From UBA1444 sp964601085 (GTDB taxonomy: Bacteria; Bacillota; Negativicutes; UBA1444): a stretch of DNA of 64,000 nucleotides. Made by a program: the position numbers and the translations under genes. Below, one piece after another: positions 49,621-59,810 of the stretch (the first letter of the stretch is position 1; each line of letters opens with the position of its first letter). Where the stretch lies: positions 1-64,000 of the forward strand of contig CAZRLN010000008.1 of assembly GCA_964601085.1 (NCBI GenBank), in the 5' to 3' direction. The notes under the pieces were generated by a model. That model made no database searches. It was not told the DNA's origin and was given only the letters and a program-made list of their open reading frames with translations.

Positions 49621-49790
49621 GCCCGACCTCCGTTGTTGACACATATCCTATAGTATACTCCGATTTTGCCGATTCGCAAATAGTTCTCCCCGCCATTAAT
49701 TTTTAGGAAATAAAAAGCGAGCGCAGCTTCAAATCCGCCGCGCCCATCCTGTCAAAACTCTATTCGTTTACTGCTGAACCCGCCCATCGG

Positions 49791-51014
49791 TTATTTGATC
49801 CGGACGATATAGACCATTCCCAAATATTCATTGTTCCAAACCACCGGCCGCAAATCAAATATCCCCGGAATCCCTTCGTACAAGGATTCCTCCAGCCGCG
49901 TCGCCTGCCGCTTGTGAACGGCGTGAAGAAACCGCGCGTCGCCAAGACGGCGTCCCGTGCGATAATCGTACTCGATCAGGCTGTTCTCCTCAGGGTAACC
50001 GAAGCGGTTGACCCCCTGCGCGTCGATCCATTGCACAGAGTAGATCCCCGGAGTTTCTTCATAAAATCCTTTCAGGATCTCCATGGCCTTTTTTCGGTCG
50101 TTTCGTTGCAGCATCACGGCCAGCGGTCGCTCCGCAGCCAAGCTGTCCAGCGCCTCTTCCGGACGCAGGGATGGCAGCGCCCCGCCGATTTTACGGCCGG
50201 ATTTCTCCTGTTCCATATGGGTCATCACCAACCGCCATTGCGAATCAAATAGAGAAATCGTCTGCCATAACGCTTTTTTTCGCACCGGTTCCGCCGACAG
50301 CGGAGAGGGATACTCGTATTCGCCAGCGCCCGCGGGCTGTTCCACGATCTGACGTCCCAATTGGACGAGTTGCGGATACGGCTGATACAGTCTGGCCAGG
50401 AACAGGTTCAGGCCGATCTGGGCCGGATCTTCATCATACAGAATCTGGCCTTCCCGGTTCATTACCCAGATGGACACCGGCAGATCCGCCACCAACGGCT
50501 TAATCCGATCTCGCAGCAGCTCTTCCGGTTTGAACAACAGACTGACGGAACCGAGCAATTGCCCATCCGGCCCCAGCACCGGATATTCCGCATCCATCGC
50601 TGCAAATCCTTCCACCGCCCGGAACAGCGAACTCAGTACCGGCGTCTTCCGCGTCAATACCTGCATGACTTGCGGCTGCTCGCTGATGTTCGTTCCTTCC
50701 ACATGCTTGTATTTTTCCGGTTCCACGGTGACCATGATCCCGCGGACATCAACGGCGGTACAGTCCACAGCATAGGGAAACGCCGCGCACAACCCGTGCA
50801 GCGCCTTTCGGGCCGGCTCCCCCTTCAGGCCAACCGTTCCCAGTTTTTCCGCCGTTTGTTTCAACGCGACATCCAACCGGGAAAATTCGGCGGCAATCCG
50901 TTCCCGGGCTAGGTCGGCCGGGCTGTCCGGCTGCTCGGCGGCGCTCACCATTGACGGCTGTATCAGCGTCAGGCATAACAACAGGATCGAGAATATTCCC
51001 CATCGGTTTGTCAT
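49791..51014 (-). CDS. Exported Cache-type sensor-like protein without output domain
   Basis: A 407-residue protein with signal peptide WGIFSILLLCLTLIQPSMVS. It looks like a secreted dCache-like ligand-binding protein. Segments such as ALHGLCAAFPYAVDCTAVDV, GRIMV-like strands and YPVLGPDGQLLGSVSLLFKP resemble the sensor half of chemoreceptors. A later segment (PGIYSVQWIDAQGVNRFGYP) looks like a second sensor lobe. There is no transmembrane anchor after the signal and no signalling domain. ATG 51014 follows GGGGAGG at 8 bases. It may deliver a ligand to another receptor. Confidence 0.7.
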   Translation of the reverse strand: MTNRWGIFSILLLCLTLIQPSMVSAAEQPDSPADLARERIAAEFSRLDVALKQTAEKLGTVGLKGEPARKALHGLCAAFPYAVDCTAVDVRGIMVTVEPEKYKHVEGTNISEQPQVMQVLTRKTPVLSSLFRAVEGFAAMDAEYPVLGPDGQLLGSVSLLFKPEELLRDRIKPLVADLPVSIWVMNREGQILYDEDPAQIGLNLFLARLYQPYPQLVQLGRQIVEQPAGAGEYEYPSPLSAEPVRKKALWQTISLFDSQWRLVMTHMEQEKSGRKIGGALPSLRPEEALDSLAAERPLAVMLQRNDRKKAMEILKGFYEETPGIYSVQWIDAQGVNRFGYPEENSLIEYDYRTGRRLGDARFLHAVHKRQATRLEESLYEGIPGIFDLRPVVWNNEYLGMVYIVRIK

Positions 51015-51052
51015 CGTCGAATCCTCCCCGCTTTCCCCATTTCTTACATTCT

Positions 51053-51760
51053 TCAATCCAGCAGCGGTAACAGTTCCGGCAAGGCGCCGATACGGACGAC
51101 TTCGGCCTGCGGTTGCGCCCGCCAACGATCTTTTCGGCTCCGGTCGATCCATACCGGACGAATCCCGGCGCGGGTCGCCCCGTCGATATCTTCCTGGCTG
51201 TCCCCGACATGAATCACTTCCGTCGGCTGCAGGTTCAATTGCCGCAACGCCTCTTCAAAAATCCCGGGATGCGGTTTTTTCACGCCGACGGCATCGGAAA
51301 CCAGAACCCGGTCAAAGAGCGGCCCCAATTCCCATTGGGTCAGCAAGCGGTAGACATATGGCGCATAGTCGAAATTGGACACCAGAGCGACCGACCGGCG
51401 ACTGCCGATCTCCGTCAGCACCGCCACCGCATCCGGATCGATCCGGACATAGTCATGCCAAACGTCGAGCGCCTGTTCAATCGCCTGCAGGGCTTCCCGG
51501 CGGGGAATGGCGACATTCAGTTCTCGCGCCATGCGATGAAGCCGCCGTTCGACAACCGTCATTTCCCCTTCCGCATCGGCCGGTTCCGGCTTGTCAAAAA
51601 AGCCGCTGCAATGCGGGCGAAACTCGGTCGCCGACATCGTCAGGCCATAACCGCAGAAAGCGTCATAAATCACATCGCACCAGGCATCCCACGCCTTCTC
51701 CATTTCACCGTAAACAATCAGCGTCCCGTACAGGTCGAACAATACACCCCGTGTCTTCAT
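51053..51760 (-). CDS. HAD-family hydrolase (haloacid dehalogenase-like phosphatase)
   Basis: A 235-residue HAD enzyme. Motif I is VLFDLYGTLIVYG with the nucleophile Asp; motif II is VALVSNFD; the motif III Lys is VGVKKPHPGIFEEAL; motif IV is VIHVGDSQEDIDGA. The cap is an alpha-helical C1 type. ATG 51760 has AGGA 4 bases before it; GTG a few codons upstream is possible. Substrate is unknown; phosphoglycolate- or 5'-nucleotidase-like activity is common in this group. The MFS gene precedes it by 41 bases. Confidence 0.88.
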   Translation of the reverse strand: MKTRGVLFDLYGTLIVYGEMEKAWDAWCDVIYDAFCGYGLTMSATEFRPHCSGFFDKPEPADAEGEMTVVERRLHRMARELNVAIPRREALQAIEQALDVWHDYVRIDPDAVAVLTEIGSRRSVALVSNFDYAPYVYRLLTQWELGPLFDRVLVSDAVGVKKPHPGIFEEALRQLNLQPTEVIHVGDSQEDIDGATRAGIRPVWIDRSRKDRWRAQPQAEVVRIGALPELLPLLD

Positions 51761-51801
51761 ACGTTCCTGTTTCACTCCCGTGTTTTTTCGTTTGCAATTG
51801 G

Positions 51802-52977
51802 TCACTGCTCCGCCCGAATCCTCAGGCGGAACGAATATACGCCCAGCAGGACCAGTATGGATCCGGTCAGCAAAAAGACCGGCCGGATTCCGGTCCAGGA
51901 ACTGATCAACCCGCCGGCCAACGGCCCCACCATGCAACCCAGCTGATTGGCGGCGTTGGTGAGGCCGAAGACCCGACCGTGAAAACCGGCATCGCTGGAC
52001 TGGATGGCGATCATGTTGATCGTCGGAAACACGCCGATCAGAAACAACCCCATCAGAAACTGCAACCCGGCAAACGGCGCGATGCCGGGAGCGAAGAACT
52101 GCCCCATATTGAACAGTCCGGCGCCGATGAACGCCGTCACCAAAAGGATCCGCAAGGGCCGCCGCTGGCCCGCCCTGCCCCAAAGCGGCGCCGCAATCGC
52201 GCTGGCAGCGCCGGACAGGCTGAAAATAAATCCGGTGGTCAACCCGACACCGGTCAGCGTTCCCTGGAGTTCGGCCACATATAACGACATCAGCGGCTGC
52301 AGAGTCATACTGACCATTTGAACCGTAAACAACAGGCAAAGCATGCGAACCAAAACCCGGTTATGAAAAGCCGTTTTCAAGTCGTCCAACAAGCTGCTCT
52401 TCATAGGCTCGACCAACCGCTCCGGTTCCTGAACCAGCCGCCACACGGCAAAAGTCGCGCTGCTGAGAATCACGGCGGAAAGCAGGAACGACGTTCGCAT
52501 CCCAAACAGATGGGACAACGTTCCGCCCATCAACGGACCGATAATGCCGCCCACCACCAACGCCGTCTGCATGACTCCCATGCAGAACCCCATTTTTTCC
52601 GGCGGCGACGACGAAGCAACCAAAGCCATCGAAGCCGGAACAAAACCGCTGGCAATGCCCTGAAACACCCGGACCAGCACCATTTCCAGCGGATTCCGAA
52701 CCCAAGCGCCCAGAAAATAAGACAGGCTCAGCATCAATCCCGCCCGGATGATCATGCGTTTTTTCCCGGACCGGTCGGCCCGGCGACCCCAATACGGCGC
52801 CAACACCGCTGCAACCAGAAACGAGGCGGCGAATACGACGCCTGCCCACATTTTTACGTTGTCCGAACTGACTCCCAATTCCAGCAGATAGAGCGGCAGA
52901 AACGGGATGATCATCGTGTAGCTGGCGCCGCAGAGAATTACGGCCGCGACCAGCGTCCATAAATTTTTACGCCACAT
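51802..52977 (-). CDS. MFS drug/metabolite exporter (DHA1 type)
   Basis: A 391-residue protein with 12 predicted spans. The loop after TM2 has APYWGRRADRSGKKRMIIRA (MFS motif A), and TM5 has the antiporter motif-C-like ALVVGGIIGPLMGGTLSHL. It most resembles multidrug exporters of the TetA/Bmr group. The gene follows the GGDEF-EAL gene by 85 bases and precedes the HAD gene. Its substrate is not indicated. Confidence 0.9.
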   Translation of the reverse strand: MWRKNLWTLVAAVILCGASYTMIIPFLPLYLLELGVSSDNVKMWAGVVFAASFLVAAVLAPYWGRRADRSGKKRMIIRAGLMLSLSYFLGAWVRNPLEMVLVRVFQGIASGFVPASMALVASSSPPEKMGFCMGVMQTALVVGGIIGPLMGGTLSHLFGMRTSFLLSAVILSSATFAVWRLVQEPERLVEPMKSSLLDDLKTAFHNRVLVRMLCLLFTVQMVSMTLQPLMSLYVAELQGTLTGVGLTTGFIFSLSGAASAIAAPLWGRAGQRRPLRILLVTAFIGAGLFNMGQFFAPGIAPFAGLQFLMGLFLIGVFPTINMIAIQSSDAGFHGRVFGLTNAANQLGCMVGPLAGGLISSWTGIRPVFLLTGSILVLLGVYSFRLRIRAEQ

Positions 52978-53062
52978 ATCCCGGTTACACCTCTCCAGTT
53001 TCTCCTATTGTACCTCCTTCGAGGTTTTCCGTCCAATACGCAGGTCCACTCCGAAGCAATGG

Positions 53063-55930
53063 TTACATCCGGGCGACGGCCAGCAAATCAACGACCTCCG
53101 CCTCCGGCAAAGGATGACTGAAGACGAAGCCCTGAATGGCGTCGCAATCCAATTCTTGCAGTTTGTCAATCTGGGCCGGGATTTCCACGCCCTCGGCCAC
53201 CACCCGCAAATGCAGCGCATGGGCCAGATCGATGATGAATCCCACGTACTCCGCCTGTGCGGTGTCTGCCAAAATTTCATCGATAAACGACTTGTCGATT
53301 TTCAGAATGCTGACCGGCAACCGTCGCAGGTAGGTCAAGGAGGAATATCCCGTCCCGAAGTCGTCGAGGGCCACCCCTACGCCCAAGGCCCGCAAGCCGG
53401 CGAGTTTTTGGATACTCTCCTCCATCGATTCGATCAGAACGTTTTCCGTCACTTCCAGCTCCAGCTGCCCGGGCTCGACTCTATTCTCCAGCAAAATGTT
53501 TTCCACCTTGGCGATAAAATCAGCGGCCGCCAATTGCCGCGGCGATAGATTGACCGCCACATGAAGACCGCGCCAACCGGCTTCGGCGAGACGTCGGGCA
53601 AATCCGCAGGCTTGCCGGAGAACCCATTCGCCGATTCCTTCAATGATCCCGGCTTTTTCCGCCAACGGAATAAATTTTCCGGGCGGCACCGGCCCATGCT
53701 CGGCGCCATTCCAGCGCAGCAACGCTTCAAACCCTTCGATTTTCCGGTCGGACAGCCGCACTTTCGGTTGATACTGCAGAGTGAATTCATCATTTTCCAA
53801 CGCCCGGCGCAGGCTGTTCGTCATTCTCATGGTTTCATACGCATCCTGCTGCATCCCGGGATCATAGATGCGCCAGCAGTTGCGTCCGCCGGCTTTCGCC
53901 GCATACATGGCGATATCGGCGTTCTTCAACACTTCGTCCGGAGTTGAGCCATGTTCGGGATACAACACGATGCCAACGCTGGCCGACATTGGAAATCGTT
54001 CATTGCCGGTATCGCATTCCTTGCCGAGCACGGCCAGCAACCGGTTGGCATACTCCGTCGCCCGCCGGCGGCCGACCTCGCCGGGTAGCGCCACGGCGAA
54101 TTCGTCGCCGCCGATTCTGGCGCAGAAGGCGCCCTCGTCGAAGGATTCCCGAATATGGCGACCGGCCGTACGGATCAGGGCATCGCCGACCGAGTGGCCG
54201 AAAGTATCATTGACCACCTTGAGTTCGTCCAGATCCAGATAAAACAGTACGCCCGATTTCAAATGTTGCCGGGCTTGCGCCAGTTCCTGCTCCAGCCAGG
54301 AATTCAGGCTGGCCCGGTTGGCCATCCCGGTCAAACTGTCGAAATAGGCCAACTGACGAATTTCTCTCTGGACTTCCATACGTTCCAAAAACACCGAGGC
54401 CAGATGGGCATACTGCTGGAGTATCTCCACATCTTCCGGCGGCAGGGGATGAACTTCATCCAGCCAATGCACGGCCAGCATTCCCCGAATGTGGTTGCCG
54501 AGCTTCAACGGCGCCATGGCAATGGTCGTGAGACGCTCCAGCCGAGGGTCGGACATCCGCCCGGCATATTGCCGGTAATCCGATACCTGGACATTGCGGT
54601 TCTCCCGGAATACCTGGCCGATCATGCCGGTATCCGCCGGCTGCGGTTCCATTTGGTCGAAGGGAATCGGGCCTTGCGAATACCGTCGGTCGATCACGCG
54701 TCTGTCCTCATCAAAAAAACCGATGTAACCGGCCGGCGCGCCGACCAGCTGCAAGGCATCCTTCAGGATCATTGCCAGAGGATCGTTGCTTTCCCCGGTT
54801 GGTTGGGTCAGCAACCGGGTCGCCGCCCGATACTGCTTTTCCCGAAGCAGCAACTGCGTTTCTTTATCCAACCGCAGACGAACCTCGTCACCCAGGAGCT
54901 CGTTGGCCGACTGCAGTTCCTCGTTCATCGCGGTCAGCTCCTCGTTCATTGCGGTCATTTCTTCATTCAGGGCAGTCAATTCCTGATTCGCCGCGGACAG
55001 GTCGGTGGTCCGCTCGTCCACCAAGGTTTCCAGCCTTCCCCGGTGCAGTCTCAATTCATTTTCCATATCCTTGCGTTGCGTGATATCCACGCCCATTCCG
55101 GCCAGAAAGACCTCATCGCGCATCCGCAGCGCTGTCGTTGTGAAGAAATAGATGGGACGCCCGCCATCACGCGTGCAGACCCCGGATTCCACTTCGGCAT
55201 GACCGATGCGCAGTGCGGTGGCATTGGCGTGGCGGATTTTTCCCTGGTCGTCGCTGCGAAAAAAATCCAGGCAGTCCTTTTGTTTCAGCTCCTTGCCGGA
55301 GAACCCGCTGACTTCCTCCAGTTTTCGGTTCCAGCGAACAAGCCTTCCCTCGGCATCCAACATGTACAGAATGCCCGGCATGCCGTCAAACAAAGTGTTG
55401 ACGATGGCTTCCTCCTCCCGGAGACGTCGCTGCAACACCAAATTTTCCATAGCCACGGCGGCCAACCGGGAAAACTGTTCGAAAATAAATTTTTCCTCCG
55501 GCAAAACCGTGGTTTCCTTATCCTGCCAAGCCAGCTGGATCACGCCCACCATTTCGCCGCCGACCTTGACCGGCGCCGCCAATGCGGTTGTCACCTGATC
55601 CAGCCGCTGATCCGCGATCCGTTTTTCCCATTCATGATACCCGTGAACAATCAGGATTTCCCCGGACCGCCACACCTCGCCGATGAGTCCGTCTGTTTTG
55701 GGAATGCGGACCCCCAGTCGTACGGCATCGATTCCCACGCCGTAACTGATGCATAAACAATCCGGATTCTCGTCGTCCACCAGCGACAATGCACCGCTGG
55801 CCGCGTCCAGCATCTCGACGGCTTGTTGCAGGATTTCCTGCAACATAGCCGCCGGATCGATTTGATCGATCAATTTTTCCGCAATCCTTTGCAACAGGGT
55901 TTGACGGTTCACCAAATCAGTTTCCTCCAC
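53063..55930 (-). CDS. GAF-PAS-GAF-GGDEF-EAL c-di-GMP turnover protein
   Basis: A 955-residue cytoplasmic protein. GAF-1 is at about 20-165, PAS at about 170-290 (GILYMLDAEGRLVRWNRKLE), then a coiled coil (NEEMTAMNEELTAMNEELQ). GAF-2 is at about 350-500, GGDEF at about 510-680 (DSLTGMANRASLN, ARIGGDEFAVAL) and EAL at about 690-950 (LQYQPKVRLSDRKIEGFEAL, then DDFGTGYSSLTYL). Both active sites look intact, so it may make or degrade c-di-GMP depending on signal. The GGDEF half could instead be regulatory. It starts 14 bases inside the SpoIIE-type gene, so the two are translationally coupled. Confidence 0.94.
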   Translation of the reverse strand: MEETDLVNRQTLLQRIAEKLIDQIDPAAMLQEILQQAVEMLDAASGALSLVDDENPDCLCISYGVGIDAVRLGVRIPKTDGLIGEVWRSGEILIVHGYHEWEKRIADQRLDQVTTALAAPVKVGGEMVGVIQLAWQDKETTVLPEEKFIFEQFSRLAAVAMENLVLQRRLREEEAIVNTLFDGMPGILYMLDAEGRLVRWNRKLEEVSGFSGKELKQKDCLDFFRSDDQGKIRHANATALRIGHAEVESGVCTRDGGRPIYFFTTTALRMRDEVFLAGMGVDITQRKDMENELRLHRGRLETLVDERTTDLSAANQELTALNEEMTAMNEELTAMNEELQSANELLGDEVRLRLDKETQLLLREKQYRAATRLLTQPTGESNDPLAMILKDALQLVGAPAGYIGFFDEDRRVIDRRYSQGPIPFDQMEPQPADTGMIGQVFRENRNVQVSDYRQYAGRMSDPRLERLTTIAMAPLKLGNHIRGMLAVHWLDEVHPLPPEDVEILQQYAHLASVFLERMEVQREIRQLAYFDSLTGMANRASLNSWLEQELAQARQHLKSGVLFYLDLDELKVVNDTFGHSVGDALIRTAGRHIRESFDEGAFCARIGGDEFAVALPGEVGRRRATEYANRLLAVLGKECDTGNERFPMSASVGIVLYPEHGSTPDEVLKNADIAMYAAKAGGRNCWRIYDPGMQQDAYETMRMTNSLRRALENDEFTLQYQPKVRLSDRKIEGFEALLRWNGAEHGPVPPGKFIPLAEKAGIIEGIGEWVLRQACGFARRLAEAGWRGLHVAVNLSPRQLAAADFIAKVENILLENRVEPGQLELEVTENVLIESMEESIQKLAGLRALGVGVALDDFGTGYSSLTYLRRLPVSILKIDKSFIDEILADTAQAEYVGFIIDLAHALHLRVVAEGVEIPAQIDKLQELDCDAIQGFVFSHPLPEAEVVDLLAVARM

Positions 55931-58721
55931 TTTCCCTTAGGCTCAAGATGGTTGCCGCCTGAATCCGCCAGGCCAATAGGGTTTCCGTGCCTTCGTTGTT
56001 ATACAGCATCCGATCGGTCACGGAAAGCATGATCGGAATACCGCGGCCCATCCCGGAATCTTCACCGTATAAAAACATTTCTTCCGGATGAATCCGCAAA
56101 CGTCGCAACAGCGCGTTGCCGGCAAACCCCATGCGGGAAGTTTTGACCCGGACAACGAACCATTTTCCGAACCGATTGAACCGCAATCTAGCTTCATGCG
56201 GCCGGGGAATGCCATCACGGCATTCCAGTGCGTTGGCTAGCGCCTCGTTTACCGCCACTTCCTGCATCGAATGCTGTAAGCCGGTTACTTCCGCCAAGAT
56301 GGCCGTCACCGCATCCCGGAACCGGCGATAATCGCCATAGCCGTTGAAGACGAGAGTCCTCGGCCATCCCTGCTGCCGGTGCATTGCGTCCGGAAGCGCC
56401 TGAATCCGAATACAGACGGCCGTCGCATCATCCCGCTGATCCTTCGCCTCCGCCAACTTACGAATCCGGCCAAGCGTTTCCGCAAAATCGTCGACCGGCA
56501 GTTCTTCGCACCGGTCAATCCGATCTGTCAGTCCATCCGTCATGAAATACAAACAATCCCCTACATCGATGGGCATGCGGTGGGTTTCAAAAATTTCGTC
56601 CGTTCGCATTCCCAAAAACATGCCCGGCCTGGTCACGCAGCCCTTCACTGACGGCGTCGCCACCCAGAAGCCGGGAATGCCGGCGCAGACCCAACGCATT
56701 TCACGCGTCTGCAGGTCCACTTCGAAAGCGATAACCCCCACGAAAGCCTCTTCATTGAAATACTGCCCCAAGCGCCGATTCAGCCAACGGATCTGTTCCG
56801 CCAACGGCAGATCGAATTCGTTGACTTCCCGCAGCAAAACATGGATGGCCGAGGTATGCAAGGCGGTAGCCAATCCATGGCCGGCGGCATCCACGAGAAA
56901 GCCGCGCAACACTTGCCCCCGGTAACGCCAGTCCATAAAATACAGGTCGCCGCCCACATACCGGTAGGGTTGAAATACGGTCTGGACTTCCAGAAACTCG
57001 CTTGATTGCGGCACACTCAGCATTTCGTGCTGCACCCGCGTCGCCATTTGAGCGTCTCGCTGAATTTCCTGCTCACGACGCACCGTCTCCGATACGTCCT
57101 GAATATAGATAGCGCCGAGATTCTGGCCCCGATAGCGGATCAGGATGCCGGAGCGTTCCACATGCAGCAGCATCCCGTTGCGGTGGCGGAACATGCGACG
57201 TTGCAGCGGTAACATGCCCGTCCGCCGGATCGCAGCCAGGATCGCCTGAAGGTTTTCCTTCGAATCCACGGCAACATCAAAAATGGTCAGATTCGTTTCC
57301 CGCTCCGGATCATAACCAAACTGAGAAACAAACTGGGCGTTTCCTTTCACCATTTTTCCCGTCTCCGGGTCAAAAAACAAGACGGCTTCCGGCGACTGCT
57401 CGATTACCATGAGGTACTGCCGCTCGCTTTCGGCCAGCGCCTGATCCACCTTGGCCCGTTCGGCGATTTCCCGTTGCAGTTCTTCATATTGGATTCTCAG
57501 CTTGGTTTCGGCGATCTCCAAATCGTCATACAAGGCCCGCAATTCTTCATGGCTGGCATCCAGTTCCTGCTCCGCCGACTGCCGGTTTCTTTGCATGACG
57601 TCCACCGCATGGGCGACTTGACCGATTTCGTCGTCCCGTTCCCGCAAATCCGGGTCCAGCCGCGGCGAAAAATCGCCGCCGCCGAGTGACAGCAGATGAT
57701 CCACCACTTGATACAACGGCCGGGTAACCGTCCGGATCAGGAACGCGATCGCCAATATCGCCGCCAGGCTCAACAGCACGGCCACGATGGCGATTCCCTC
57801 GCGCAACTGGCGGGTTCTTTCCATCACGTCCGCTTCGGGCTGCTCCGTAATCACAACCCAGCCCATCCGGGAAAGTTTCACATACGAGGAGTAAATTGTC
57901 GCGCCAGTCGCCGCCTCCGTCAGAATGGCGGCAGACTCTGTCGCCTGCGGATTCTGAAATGCCTCGCGGACCGTCTCCCGATCTTTCAGATTGGTGAGAC
58001 TTGCCGCCCGCAACAACGATTTGTCGGGATGCGCCAACACATTGCCGGCTTTATCCACCAAATACGTCCGAACATTTTTGCCATACGAAAAGGCCTGAAT
58101 ATATTCATTGAGACGATCCAACCTCAGATTGCCGGCCAGGATGGCCACCACCCGGTTCTCGTCGTCATGGACCCTGGTCGCGATTGCCGTCAGCAACTGT
58201 CCCTGTGCGCTAACATAGGCCTCGCTGATGTAAATCTCCCGCACATCCCTGCCCGACACTCCCCGAAACCAGTCCCGGCCGACAAAACCCTCCCGGTAAT
58301 TTTGCAGCGGCGTCCCCAGTTGATGGGAAACCGGCTCGCTGATCAAGGGTCGGGCCGCATCCGGCGAATACAGGATGATATTGTTGAACTCCGGATGCAC
58401 GCGAAGGATTTCACGGAAGTACAAGCGCTGCCTCAACCCGGCTTCCGACGGCACGCCCCGGTGTTGTTCGCTGGCTTTGGCAAAATCGACGGTGTCCCGG
58501 ACCTGGGGCAAAGTCGCCGCAACGGCGATCACGCCGGCATGGGCGCCGACAAAATCGTCGACATGCATGGCAATGGCCTGCGCTGCCGTCTTCTGCGCCT
58601 GAAAGGCATCTTTGCGCAGATAGTCGGCCATCACATATTGGACATATAAACTGCTGCATAAAAGCGTGATGCAGACGGTAGCGATCGCCAACACGGTCAC
58701 TTTTGCGCGAAAGCTGAACAT
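55917..58721 (-). CDS. Membrane receptor with dCache, HAMP, PAS, SpoIIE phosphatase and HATPase domains
   Basis: A 934-residue protein. TM1 (VLAIATVCITLLCSSLYVQY) precedes a periplasmic dCache region at about 35-315 (ILRVHPEFNNIILYSPDAAR, SGRDVREIYISEAYVS). TM2 (AIVAVLLSLAAILAIAFLI) and HAMP follow. PAS is at about 455-575, the SpoIIE PP2C domain at about 590-790 (YVGGDLYFMDWRYRGQVLRG, FLVDAAGHGLATALHTS, DGLTDRIDRCEELP) and a C-terminal anti-sigma-type HATPase at about 810-925 (EVAVNEALANALECRD). One protein thus carries phosphatase and kinase of a partner-switching system, but no antagonist gene is nearby. ATG 58721 has AAGG at 6 bases. Confidence 0.92.
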   Translation of the reverse strand: MFSFRAKVTVLAIATVCITLLCSSLYVQYVMADYLRKDAFQAQKTAAQAIAMHVDDFVGAHAGVIAVAATLPQVRDTVDFAKASEQHRGVPSEAGLRQRLYFREILRVHPEFNNIILYSPDAARPLISEPVSHQLGTPLQNYREGFVGRDWFRGVSGRDVREIYISEAYVSAQGQLLTAIATRVHDDENRVVAILAGNLRLDRLNEYIQAFSYGKNVRTYLVDKAGNVLAHPDKSLLRAASLTNLKDRETVREAFQNPQATESAAILTEAATGATIYSSYVKLSRMGWVVITEQPEADVMERTRQLREGIAIVAVLLSLAAILAIAFLIRTVTRPLYQVVDHLLSLGGGDFSPRLDPDLRERDDEIGQVAHAVDVMQRNRQSAEQELDASHEELRALYDDLEIAETKLRIQYEELQREIAERAKVDQALAESERQYLMVIEQSPEAVLFFDPETGKMVKGNAQFVSQFGYDPERETNLTIFDVAVDSKENLQAILAAIRRTGMLPLQRRMFRHRNGMLLHVERSGILIRYRGQNLGAIYIQDVSETVRREQEIQRDAQMATRVQHEMLSVPQSSEFLEVQTVFQPYRYVGGDLYFMDWRYRGQVLRGFLVDAAGHGLATALHTSAIHVLLREVNEFDLPLAEQIRWLNRRLGQYFNEEAFVGVIAFEVDLQTREMRWVCAGIPGFWVATPSVKGCVTRPGMFLGMRTDEIFETHRMPIDVGDCLYFMTDGLTDRIDRCEELPVDDFAETLGRIRKLAEAKDQRDDATAVCIRIQALPDAMHRQQGWPRTLVFNGYGDYRRFRDAVTAILAEVTGLQHSMQEVAVNEALANALECRDGIPRPHEARLRFNRFGKWFVVRVKTSRMGFAGNALLRRLRIHPEEMFLYGEDSGMGRGIPIMLSVTDRMLYNNEGTETLLAWRIQAATILSLRESGGN

Positions 58722-58895
58722 GTTCATCCTTTCCAGCCATGTCCATATTGGGGATGCGACGCAAACCAAAGACGCCGCCTGCATACCCTATTCTTTTTCA
58801 GTTCGCGGAATTCCTGCAAAAAAATAAGCTGCCTGTTGCGGCAGCCCGGCTTGAGTGCTACAGTTCTTTCCAAACTATTTCAAGGCAAAGAAGAG

Positions 58896-59654
58896 CTATT
58901 TCCGGAGAGGAGCCTTGGCGACATAGGAATCGATCAGGCGCCGCCAGACCAGATACGCATCATCGTTCAGATGCAGTCCATCGTATGTATATTGCGGCAA
59001 CAACCGGCCGTCGGAGCCGGTGAAGGCGCCCGACAAATCCAAATATTCATAGCCGTACTTTTGGGCCAGCGGCTTGATGGCCTGGTTCAAGTCGCGGATA
59101 ATCCGATTTTTCCGCAACCCGTTAGATGGAAACATCTGATCGTTGAACGGCAAAACGCTTTGCACATACACCGGCGTTCCGGGCAATTCCGCATGAAAGC
59201 GGGCTAAAATTCGGTCATAGTTCGCTACGACCTGCTCCACCGGTCGGCCGAAACATAGATCGTTGGTACCGATCATCAGAAAAATCTGCCGGGGATGCAG
59301 TGCAATCACTTCGCTTTGGCGGTTCAACAGTCCCAACGTCGTATCGCCGCTAATGCCCCGGTTGACGACGGGGGACTCCGGAAACAGCCGCTGCCAGTCG
59401 GCGCCAAATGTAATGCTGTCGCCAAAAAAGACCACTGGCTTCTGCTTGCTGCCGGAGGTCAGTGCGAAATACATTCGCCTCATCCGGTAATTTAGTGTCA
59501 GATAGGCCGGATCGTCCGCTTCTCTCCCCAGATTGTTCACCCATTCCACCACGTGCGCCACTTTTTCATTCGCCAACGCCCGATCTAACGTCCCATTCTG
59601 TGAACCGACCAAACAGAACGCCACCAACAGTGCCACAACAATCCCTTTTTTCAC
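58896..59654 (-). CDS. Exported GDSL/SGNH esterase
   Basis: A 252-residue hydrolase with signal peptide GIVVALLVAFCLVGSQNGTL. SGNH blocks are complete: VVFFGDSITFGADW (Ser nucleophile), NRGISGDTT (Gly), IGTNDLCF (Asn) and the C-terminal YDGLHLNDDAY (Asp/His). It acts on esters outside the cell membrane, such as acylated polysaccharide or lipid. GTG 59654 follows GGGAG at 8 bases; TTG 59669 is less likely. It is transcribed alone. Confidence 0.9.
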   Translation of the reverse strand: MKKGIVVALLVAFCLVGSQNGTLDRALANEKVAHVVEWVNNLGREADDPAYLTLNYRMRRMYFALTSGSKQKPVVFFGDSITFGADWQRLFPESPVVNRGISGDTTLGLLNRQSEVIALHPRQIFLMIGTNDLCFGRPVEQVVANYDRILARFHAELPGTPVYVQSVLPFNDQMFPSNGLRKNRIIRDLNQAIKPLAQKYGYEYLDLSGAFTGSDGRLLPQYTYDGLHLNDDAYLVWRRLIDSYVAKAPLRK

Positions 59655-59810
59655 CCAAGCATCTCCCAACTTCGTTTGTGCTAAAGATTAGAGTCAACTT
59701 TGCCGCATTGGGTAATTAATTTTACTTTCATAATTAAAAATCCTGCTTAAATCCGACTGCCGGCAAAAAAAATTCGCACTACCCTTCCACAACAACCTAG
59801 GCAAAAAGAA

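Noticed and set aside
54155..55756. 533-codon plus-strand frame opposite the GGDEF-EAL gene
   Set aside because: Antisense shadow; no domain and no start signal.
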